Assembly (NCBI GenBank): GCA_905233405.1
Contig: CAJOEG010000102.1
Location: 4,714-10,652 of the forward strand
DNA: 5,939 nucleotides
Source of the DNA: an uncultured Bacteroidales bacterium
GTDB taxonomy: Bacteria > Bacteroidota > Bacteroidia > Bacteroidales > ML635J-15
Direction of reading: 5' to 3'
Below the pieces are notes generated by a model. The model had not been told where the DNA came from, searched no databases, and saw nothing but the letters and a program-made list of their open reading frames with translations. Position numbers and translations under genes: made by a program. Below are positions 1-5,173 of the stretch, one piece after another; position 1 is the first letter of the stretch; the number at the start of each line of letters is the position of its first letter.

Positions 1-872
1 ACTCAATGACAGGATTCGGAAGGGAACTTCTGGAATACAACGGAAAAAAGATTACGATAGATATTAGAACCCTGAATTCCAAATCGGCGGACATTTCCAC
101 CCGTCTGCCAAACCAATACAAGGAAAAGGACATCGACATCCGCCGTATGCTTTCGCAGGGATTGCAGCGCGGAAAGATTGATTTTACAATAACGGTTGAA
201 AATGAGCAGAATGTGAACCCCATTAATTCCGCAGCCGTGATTGCCGCCTACAAGTCGTTCGCCGACGACTGCCGCAAAAACAATGTGCCGATTTCCGAAA
301 CCGACAATAGCCTGCTGTCGTCATTGATCCGTATGCCCGAACTTCAGTTGAATGGTAGCGACGAACTTACCGAAGAGGAATGGGCTGCCGTTGAGTCGGC
401 AATACAGAAGTCTATTGACCGCTGCTGCGAGTACCGCAAGGAGGAAGGTCGCATTCTCGAAAAGGATGTGCTGTCAAAGATTGATTCCATACTTTCGCTT
501 CTAGGACGCGTGCCGCAGTACGAAGCCGAACGCATTTCTGTCATCAAGGACAAGATCCGTCAGTCACTCAACGAGTTGAATCTCAACGATTCGAACAGCG
601 AAAACCGCTACGAGCAGGAAATCATCTACTATCTTGAAAAACTTGACATCAACGAGGAGAAAGTCCGTCTGCGCAAGCACTGTGAGTATTTTATCGAGAC
701 GGCAAAATCGGAAGATGCTGCTGGACGTAAACTTGGATTCATCGCTCAGGAGATGGGACGCGAGATAAACACACTCGGTTCGAAGGCTCACCACGCTGAA
801 ATGCAGAAGATAGTGGTAATGATGAAAGATGAACTGGAAAAAATTAAGGAACAATCGCTAAATATTTTGTAA
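1..872 (+). CDS. yicC: YicC/YloC-family endoribonuclease (5' end cut by window)
   Basis: The protein is recognised as YicC by the family's N-terminal S-M-T-G-F-G-R signature (codons from position 3) and by a C-terminal part carrying GRKLGFIAQEMGREINTLGS and KIVVMMKDELEKI, typical of the DUF1732 domain. The order is the YicC-like N-terminal domain, a glutamate/lysine-rich central helical stretch, then DUF1732. E. coli YicC is known as an endoribonuclease acting on small RNAs; a cytosolic RNA-turnover role here is by homology. The ATG at 6 gives 288 residues, but the in-frame TCA just before it encodes the Ser that normally precedes MTGFGR, so the true start is probably a few codons left of the window. 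The stop overlaps the gmk start by one base (TAATG), which implies translational coupling. The reading frame is intact. Confidence 0.93.
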   Translation, partial: SMTGFGRELLEYNGKKITIDIRTLNSKSADISTRLPNQYKEKDIDIRRMLSQGLQRGKIDFTITVENEQNVNPINSAAVIAAYKSFADDCRKNNVPISETDNSLLSSLIRMPELQLNGSDELTEEEWAAVESAIQKSIDRCCEYRKEEGRILEKDVLSKIDSILSLLGRVPQYEAERISVIKDKIRQSLNELNLNDSNSENRYEQEIIYYLEKLDINEEKVRLRKHCEYFIETAKSEDAAGRKLGFIAQEMGREINTLGSKAHHAEMQKIVVMMKDELEKIKEQSLNIL

Positions 873-1441
873 TGAAGCCAAAAGTCGTAATATTTTCAGC
901 ACCGAGCGGTGCAGGCAAAACCACAGTTGTGAAGCATTTGCTGGCTATGCCCGAGTTTAACTTGAGTTTTTCAATTTCGGCTTGTTCGCGCAAGAAGCGT
1001 GAAGGCGAAGTCGATGGCAAGGACTATTATTTCTTGTCGGCTGACGAGTTCCGCAAGAAAATAGAGAACAACGATTTCCTTGAGTGGGAGGAGGTTTATG
1101 CCGACCATTTCTACGGAAGCCTTAAGTCGGAAGTTGACAGACTGACTGCTGCCGGCAAGAATGTTGTTTTTGATGTCGATGTAAAGGGCGGACTGAACAT
1201 TAAGAAATATTATGGCGAAAATGCTCTGGCTGTGTTCGTTATGCCTCCATCAGTCGAAGTTTTGGAAAAGCGTCTCCGCGACCGTTCCACCGACAGTGAG
1301 GAAGCCATCCGCACCCGTATCGACAAGGCCGTTTACGAACTTTCGTTTGCCGAAAAGTTTGATGTCGTGCTCGTGAACGACAAATTAGACGAAACTTTCG
1401 CCAAGGCAGAAAAGCTGATTGGGGATTTTCTGAAGAAATAG
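872..1441 (+). CDS. gmk: Guanylate kinase
   Basis: Guanylate kinase phosphorylates GMP to GDP with ATP, an essential cytosolic step in purine nucleotide and GTP/dGTP supply. The 189-residue protein has the normal family length. Visible motifs are the P-loop APSGAGKTT at residues 10-18; the GMP-binding segment S36-A-C-S-R40-K-K-R43 with E44-G-E and DYYF to residue 54; Y81 in the HFYGS segment; the lid motif RDRSTDSEEAIRTR; and the late FDVVLVND strand. The Thr commonly found third in the S-A-T-S-R segment is Cys38 here, an unusual but probably tolerated change. The start ATG overlaps the upstream yicC stop, so the two are almost certainly cotranscribed and coupled. A strong hairpin follows the stop directly. 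The nadD gene that follows gmk in many Bacteroidales is not present here. Confidence 0.97.
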   Translation: MKPKVVIFSAPSGAGKTTVVKHLLAMPEFNLSFSISACSRKKREGEVDGKDYYFLSADEFRKKIENNDFLEWEEVYADHFYGSLKSEVDRLTAAGKNVVFDVDVKGGLNIKKYYGENALAVFVMPPSVEVLEKRLRDRSTDSEEAIRTRIDKAVYELSFAEKFDVVLVNDKLDETFAKAEKLIGDFLKK

Positions 1442-1446
1442 TTGCT

Positions 1447-1484
1447 ACAATAAAAAAGGAAGGGTGACCTTCCTTTTTTATTGT
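1447..1484. terminator. Bidirectional intrinsic terminator between convergent genes
   Basis: A perfect 17-bp inverted repeat (arms 1447-1463 and 1468-1484) encloses the 4-base loop GTGA, a GNRA-type tetraloop in the plus-strand RNA. The stem core is GGAAGG/CCTTCC, flanked by six A on the left and six T on the right, so each strand's transcript has a stable core followed by a U-run. It starts 5 bases after the gmk stop and ends 14 bases before the stop of the minus-strand lipoprotein gene, which fits termination of both. Confidence 0.9.
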
Positions 1485-1498
1485 TTAAAAATTAGTAA

Positions 1499-1777
1499 TT
1501 ATTCGGCTAATTTGTTAAGTGCATCCATCATCTTTAACATGCAATCCAAGTCCATGTTTTCATTTTCAAGAACCTTGTTGAACTTTTCTTCTGCATTGCC
1601 TTCGAAATCGGTTTTGCCCTTCCAACCTTCTACGATTTTTGTAGCTTCTTCGCAGTTGCCAGCGTTAATAGCGTCTTCTACTTTTTGTACGTCAGCTTCT
1701 GTAACCTTGCTGCCACAGCTTGTCATTGCAAAGCACGATGCAAATGCAATCATTCCGATAAATAATAATTTCTTCAT
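1499..1777 (-). CDS. Small predicted lipoprotein, function unknown
   Basis: This 92-residue protein begins MKKLLFIGMIAFASCFAMTSC, a type II signal peptide: a basic start, a hydrophobic core at residues 4-17 and a lipobox M-T-S-C whose Cys21 would be lipidated. After the Cys comes GSK, without the acidic run known as the surface-export signal in some Bacteroidota, so periplasm-facing anchoring is the simpler guess. The mature part is short, acidic and probably helical (ADVQKVEDAINAGNCEEATKIVEGW, here split as ADVQKVEDAI and NAGNCEEATK, then KFNKVLENEN and MLKMMDALNK). It holds two Cys residues, 42 and 79, that could form a disulfide. I do not recognise a named family, and similar short lipoproteins are common in Bacteroidales. 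It is monocistronic, convergent with gmk and divergent from dnaX. The start is set by the signal peptide and the box upstream at 1853-1860. Confidence 0.82.
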   Translation of the reverse strand: MKKLLFIGMIAFASCFAMTSCGSKVTEADVQKVEDAINAGNCEEATKIVEGWKGKTDFEGNAEEKFNKVLENENMDLDCMLKMMDALNKLAE

Positions 1778-1799
1778 CTTATAATTTTTTAAAATTAAA

Positions 1800-1831
1800 G
1801 GGGCAAAATCAATGATTGAAGCAGATGCCCC
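1800..1831 (-). promoter_or_regulatory. Terminator-like hairpin in the lipoprotein leader (possible attenuator)
   Basis: On the minus strand GGGGCA and TGCCCC (plus-strand arms 1800-1805 and 1826-1831) enclose a second inverted repeat, TCAAT-G-ATTGA (1809-1819). In the minus-strand transcript the closing TGCCCC is followed by TTTAATTTT, giving a GC-rich stem plus a U-rich tail. It lies between the predicted promoter (1853-1860) and the lipoprotein start codon at 1777, so it could attenuate transcription or stabilise the leader. The fold is read by eye only. Confidence 0.45.
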
Positions 1832-1852
1832 ATATTATCCACTTCAACGTGG

Positions 1853-1860
1853 CAAAGATA
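1853..1860 (-). promoter_or_regulatory. Bacteroidota -7 promoter box for the lipoprotein gene
   Basis: The minus strand reads TATCTTTG, an exact match to the TAnnTTTG -7 consensus of the Bacteroidota primary sigma factor. About 19 bases further upstream the minus strand has TTTTC (plus 1880-1884), a weak -33 candidate. Transcription would begin near 1846, leaving a leader of about 70 bases before the ATG. Confidence 0.6.
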
Positions 1861-1959
1861 ATACAATTTCGTATAGAATGAAAAGATTTTCTGATGAATG
1901 TTTTCGATGAAAAAAATAGGAAACATTTTATCTGTTTTCTACAACTGAAAACTATTTCT

Positions 1960-1967
1960 TAAATTTG
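1960..1967 (+). promoter_or_regulatory. Bacteroidota -7 promoter box for dnaX
   Basis: TAAATTTG matches TAnnTTTG exactly. TTTTC at 1935-1939, 20 bases upstream, is a weak -33 candidate and resembles the one before the divergent lipoprotein promoter. The start site would fall near 1972-1975, giving a leader of only about 11-14 bases before the ATG at 1986. Because the box covers the in-frame TTG at 1965, that TTG cannot be the start of translation from this promoter. Confidence 0.62.
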
Positions 1968-1985
1968 TACCCTAAATATTTTGAG

Positions 1986-3743
1986 ATGGACGAATACATT
2001 GTTTCTGCCAGAAAATACCGTCCCGATACCTTTGAAATGGTTGTGGGACAGGATACTATTACGCAAACTCTGAAGAATTCCATAAAGAACAACCAGCTCG
2101 GTCAGGCTTATCTTTTTTGCGGTCCGCGTGGCGTTGGTAAGACTACTTGCGCGAGAATTTTCGCAAAGACCATAAACTGCAGCAATCCTACGCCCGACCA
2201 CGAGCCTTGCAATGAGTGCGAGTCGTGCCGTGCATTTATCGAGTCACGGTCGTTCAATATTCACGAACTTGATGCCGCTTCAAACAATTCGGTGGAAGAC
2301 ATCCGCGCCCTTATTGACCAGGTGCGCATACCGCCGCAGCTCGGTTCGTACAGCGTGTATATCATCGACGAAGTTCACATGTTGTCGCAGGCTGCTTTCA
2401 ACGCATTCCTGAAGACGCTTGAGGAACCGCCAAAGCACGCTATTTTCATTCTTGCAACAACAGAAAAGCACAAGATTTTGCCGACTATTCTTTCGCGTTG
2501 CCAGATTTTCGATTTCAACCGTATTAGCGTCGAGGACATACGCAAGCAACTGGAGTATGTGGCAAAGCAGGAAGGCATTGAGGCTGAGTCGGATGCGTTG
2601 CATGTGATAGCGCAGAAAGCCGACGGCGCTATGCGTGACGCACTTTCAATATTCGACCAGATAGTAAGTTTCTGCGGACGGAATATAACTTATCAGGATA
2701 CAATCAAGAACTTGAATGTGCTTGATTATGAGATATATTTCAAGATTACCGATGCATTATTGGCTGGCAATTACGCCGAGGCTCTTAACATTTTCGACGA
2801 CGTGTTGAAGAAAGGTTTTGAAGGCGGATATTTTATAAACGGTCTTGCTTCGCATTACCGCGATTTGCTAGTTTGCAAGGATCCCAATACGATAAATTTG
2901 ATTGAGGTCGGCGACAAGACCAAGGAAAAATACCTTCAGTTTGCGCAGAAATGTTCGGTACCGTTCCTGTTCAATGCAATACAGATTGCAAACTCCTGCG
3001 ATATGAGTTACAGGACATCGCAGAACAAGAGGCTTCTAGTGGAGTTGTCGTTGCTCAAGATTTGCAACATATCATCGTCGGTATTTGCACTTCCGCAGCA
3101 GCAGACACCGAAAACTCAGGTTGCTCAACTACAGCCACAACCAGTTGTGTCAAAGCCTGTTGTGGCAGAACAGAAGCCTGCTCCAGCACCAGTCGCTCCA
3201 AAGCCAGTACTGCCAGAGCAACCCAAACCGCAACCCACTAACAATGAACTGCAGAATGATGGAACAAAGGCTGGTTTGCTAAACAAGATTGTAGGTCTTG
3301 GCGGAACGCCCACTGCTTCCAATGCAGAAAAAAACACTCAAGTTGCAACTTCTACGGCAAACTGGGGCAATAAGGATTTTTCCAGTTCCGATGTGACGGA
3401 GGCTTGGTTGGCTTTCGTGGCGGAAAAATGTCCTGCAGGAACACGTTGGAACAGTTATTTTAGAAATCATATTCCCGAAGTTGACGAATCGGGAGCATAC
3501 GTTCTGAAGGTTGAAGATTCTTCCATGCAGACACGTTTGCTTGAGAGGAAGGAAGTGATACTGAACTTTGTACGCATGAAACTCGACAATGGCAGTTTCA
3601 ATTTCAATTTTGTAGTTGACGAAAACCTTGTAGAGAAGAGCAACGAGGTGGCAAAGACAACTTCGGAGCGTCTCGACGAACTCAAGAAAAACAATCCTGA
3701 GGTTGCCGGAATGTTAAGCGACGGCGATTTTACGCAGGTATAA
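1986..3743 (+). CDS. dnaX: DNA polymerase III subunit gamma/tau (clamp loader ATPase)
   Basis: DnaX is the ATPase of the clamp loader that places the beta sliding clamp on DNA and, as tau, tethers the polymerase cores. Starting at ATG 1986 (585 residues) the protein opens MDEYIVSARKYRP, the usual family start; the upstream in-frame TTG at 1965 lies inside the promoter box. Visible are Walker A GPRGVGKT (46-53), the zinc-binding cysteines C65, C75, C78 and C81, Walker B YIIDEVH (125-131) and the arginine-finger motif S170-R-C. These are followed by the lid and collar domains to about residue 360, a Pro/Gln/Ala/Lys-rich linker (about 375-425) and a C-terminal tau-type domain from about 455. The linker ends near an A7 run carrying a slippery heptamer. 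The Gate-type membrane gene follows after 7 bases, probably in the same operon. Confidence 0.97.
   Translation: MDEYIVSARKYRPDTFEMVVGQDTITQTLKNSIKNNQLGQAYLFCGPRGVGKTTCARIFAKTINCSNPTPDHEPCNECESCRAFIESRSFNIHELDAASNNSVEDIRALIDQVRIPPQLGSYSVYIIDEVHMLSQAAFNAFLKTLEEPPKHAIFILATTEKHKILPTILSRCQIFDFNRISVEDIRKQLEYVAKQEGIEAESDALHVIAQKADGAMRDALSIFDQIVSFCGRNITYQDTIKNLNVLDYEIYFKITDALLAGNYAEALNIFDDVLKKGFEGGYFINGLASHYRDLLVCKDPNTINLIEVGDKTKEKYLQFAQKCSVPFLFNAIQIANSCDMSYRTSQNKRLLVELSLLKICNISSSVFALPQQQTPKTQVAQLQPQPVVSKPVVAEQKPAPAPVAPKPVLPEQPKPQPTNNELQNDGTKAGLLNKIVGLGGTPTASNAEKNTQVATSTANWGNKDFSSSDVTEAWLAFVAEKCPAGTRWNSYFRNHIPEVDESGAYVLKVEDSSMQTRLLERKEVILNFVRMKLDNGSFNFNFVVDENLVEKSNEVAKTTSERLDELKKNNPEVAGMLSDGDFTQV
3329..3335 (+). 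promoter_or_regulatory. Candidate -1 frameshift site (A AAA AAC) in dnaX
   Basis: The seven A residues at 3328-3334 followed by C place the heptamer A|AAA|AAC in the correct phase, since zero-frame codons are GAA AAA AAC. A -1 shift would continue for twelve codons and stop at TAA 3371-3373, giving a product of about 462 residues that keeps the ATPase, collar and linker but lacks the C-terminal domain, like E. coli gamma. Transcript slippage adding one A would yield the same frame. AACTGG (3360-3365) pairs with CCAGTT (3382-3387), but this stem is 24 bases downstream, further than typical stimulators. No experimental support is available. Confidence 0.4.
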
Positions 3744-3750
3744 GTCATTG

Positions 3751-4776
3751 ATGGCTGTGAGTTTTGCTGGTATAGCCGATTTTTTCAAGTACTGTCTGAA
3801 ACGGACGGCATCATCGTGCTGGATTCTTTTCAAGCTGATGATTCCAGTTTCCATTGTGATTCGTCTGATTCAGGAATTTGGCGTTCTGCCGTATATCAGC
3901 GGTGTGCTCGAACCTGTGATGGGCATTGTGGGTTTGCCAGCCGAGACCGCAATAGTGTGGCTTTCGGCGATGGTCGTCAACATTTATGGCGGACTTTTGT
4001 CGCTGTTTTCGATTTATCCCTCACTAAGTGAACCGCTTACGCATTCTCAGCTTACCATTCTGCTTACGATGGTCCTTTTGGCGCATACGATTCCCGTAGA
4101 AGTCGGCATTGCAAAGAAAACTGGCGTAAAATTCTGGATAATGTTCCTCATTCGTTTTCTTGGTGCGATTGCGATAGGAGCAATATTAAATGGTATATAT
4201 TCGCTCACGGGAACATTGCAGGAAACTGTTGAAATGCCGGAATTTCTTGTCCCTGGACATCTCGGTTGGGGTGAGTGGGCGTTGAACGAACTGAAGAACT
4301 ACGGACTTATAATCGCTGTGATTTTTGCTCTTGTGATGTTTGTGCATTTGCTCGAAGTCATTGGTTTTATGAAGTTTATAAACCGGATGTTCCTGCCTTT
4401 GCTTGGTTGGCTTGGCATAAGCGAGCGTATGTTACCGCTGACGGTCATCGGTATGACAATGGGGCTTGCCTACGGTGGCGGACTTATTGTTGACGAGGGC
4501 AGGAAGGAGGGTGTGAAGCCAAAGGATATTTTCTTCGCAATGACGCTAATGGGCTTGTTCCATAGCATTTTCGAGGATACCATATTAATTATAGGTGCAG
4601 GAGGGCACTGGACAGGTGTGATACTTGTGCGTGCTATTTTTGCCTTTGCTGTGACATTTGCTTTTGTATTGATTACCAAAAGATTGGATGATAAAAAGTT
4701 TGCGCGGATGTTTATGACAAAGGAATTTAGGAAAAGGGAAAATAGCGGAGATGGTATCGTGATGAATAGAAAATAA
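3751..4776 (+). CDS. Nucleoside-recognition (Gate) domain membrane protein
   Basis: This is a polytopic inner-membrane protein of 341 residues with two similar halves. Hydrophobic segments lie at about 24-40, 66-88, 101-121, 128-150, 185-206, 228-247, 260-282 and 288-309. Motifs typical of the nucleoside-recognition/Gate family include WLSAMVVNIYGG (70-81), LLAHTIPVEVGIAKKTG (109-125), GMTMGLAYGGGLIVDEG (234-250) and FHSIFEDT (270-277), with a basic cytoplasmic tail after 309. The same fold occurs in spore-maturation SpmA/SpmB proteins and as the gate region of FeoB and CNT nucleoside transporters. The substrate of stand-alone members is not established, so nucleoside transport is only a family label. 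ATG 3751 is preferred over the adjacent TTG 3748. It begins 7 bases after dnaX and probably shares its transcript. No clear terminator follows its stop. Confidence 0.85.
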   Translation: MAVSFAGIADFFKYCLKRTASSCWILFKLMIPVSIVIRLIQEFGVLPYISGVLEPVMGIVGLPAETAIVWLSAMVVNIYGGLLSLFSIYPSLSEPLTHSQLTILLTMVLLAHTIPVEVGIAKKTGVKFWIMFLIRFLGAIAIGAILNGIYSLTGTLQETVEMPEFLVPGHLGWGEWALNELKNYGLIIAVIFALVMFVHLLEVIGFMKFINRMFLPLLGWLGISERMLPLTVIGMTMGLAYGGGLIVDEGRKEGVKPKDIFFAMTLMGLFHSIFEDTILIIGAGGHWTGVILVRAIFAFAVTFAFVLITKRLDDKKFARMFMTKEFRKRENSGDGIVMNRK

Positions 4777-4791
4777 AAATTACGAATGACA

Positions 4792-4866
4792 TTACGCTTT
4801 GCAGTTGCCAGAACAGTTGCTGCATTCGGAGAGTTTTGTCTTTAGCCTTTTCTTCTTTTGCCTTCC
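4792..4866 (-). pseudogene. Possible remnant of a Cys-rich small protein (C-terminal tail only)
   Basis: Read on the minus strand, this stretch encodes GRQKKKRLKTKL followed by SECSNCSGNCKA and a TAA stop at 4792-4794. A basic run followed by C-x2-C-x3-C looks like a real protein end rather than random sequence; it resembles the basic, Cys-rich tails of small metal-associated membrane proteins, though I cannot name a family. There is no start codon in frame: a TGA at 4882-4884 and another at 4915-4917 lie within the tandem repeat directly upstream. The frame could therefore be a gene truncated by the repeat, or chance. The hydrophobic segment expected of a complete small membrane protein is absent. 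Confidence 0.3.
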
Positions 4867-4990
4867 AAACGGCGTCAGCCATCAAACAGCGCAGCGAGAA
4901 ACTTTGAAACGGCTTCAGCCATTGAAACCGCGTAGCGAGAAACTTTGAACGGCACAGCCCTCAACGAAGTTAAACGCCGCAGTCATTCAA
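4867..4990. repeat. Degenerate tandem repeat with a unit near 40 bp
   Basis: Unit 1 (4867-4906) and unit 2 (4907-4947) both begin AAACGGC and end AGCGAGAAACTTTG, and match at about 36 of 41 aligned positions. A more diverged, shortened unit begins AACGGCACAGCC at 4948, and a fourth fragment, AAACGCCGCAGTCATTCAA, covers 4972-4990. Short self-complementary pieces such as GGCTTCAGCC occur inside. All three plus-strand frames appear interrupted or uninformative, so the repeat is probably non-coding, possibly a REP-like or minisatellite-type element. Confidence 0.7.
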
Positions 4991-5136
4991 CTGGCTTTAG
5001 ACCTGCTTTCGCCAAATAATTTTTCCCCATTTCCATTTTTCTCACTACTTTTCCTCTAAAGAAAAAAATGCAACATATTGATTATCAATGATGAGTTTTT
5101 CTTTATTATACTGGCATAAAAATCAGAATTTTTATG
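4991..5136. other. A/T-rich non-coding stretch with two palindromes
   Basis: No convincing coding region is seen here. Two inverted repeats stand out. ATTGAT-T-ATCAAT (5077-5089) is a compact, operator-like palindrome. CATAAAAAT and ATTTTTATG (5115-5123 and 5128-5136) form a perfect 9-bp pair around CAGA, directly next to the -7 box at 5137, so a bound protein or hairpin there could affect the downstream promoter. Together with the repeat and the small remnant this fills the gene-poor interval between the Gate-type gene and the RhuM gene. Confidence 0.5.
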
Positions 5137-5144
5137 TAAGTTTG
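5137..5144 (+). promoter_or_regulatory. Bacteroidota -7 promoter box for the RhuM-family gene
   Basis: TAAGTTTG matches TAnnTTTG exactly and sits 29 bases before the ATG at 5174. No good -33 element is seen at the expected distance; the 9-bp inverted repeat 5115-5136 occupies that region instead. The predicted start is near 5150, leaving a leader of about 24 bases without a Shine-Dalgarno sequence. Confidence 0.52.
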
Positions 5145-5173
5145 CCCAACAATTGAATTAATAGGTAACGCAA

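Noticed and set aside
1464..1784. Plus-strand open frame of 106 codons opposite the small lipoprotein gene
   Set aside because: It begins inside the terminator hairpin and mirrors the lipoprotein gene; the minus-strand product has a clear lipobox signal peptide and its own promoter box, so this is a shadow.
2280..2603. Minus-strand frames opposite the dnaX ATPase core
   Set aside because: The opposite strand encodes highly conserved DnaX motifs (Walker B, SRC), and the antisense translations resemble no family.
2951..3282. Two overlapping plus-strand frames in the dnaX linker region, Ser/Thr/Cys-rich
   Set aside because: They are out-of-frame readings of the Pro/Gln-rich linker of dnaX, whose composition leaves other frames open; no start context and no recognisable domain.
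4867..4990. CRISPR array
   Set aside because: The units are directly adjacent with no unique spacers of uniform length, copies are degenerate and only about three to four, and no cas genes are nearby.
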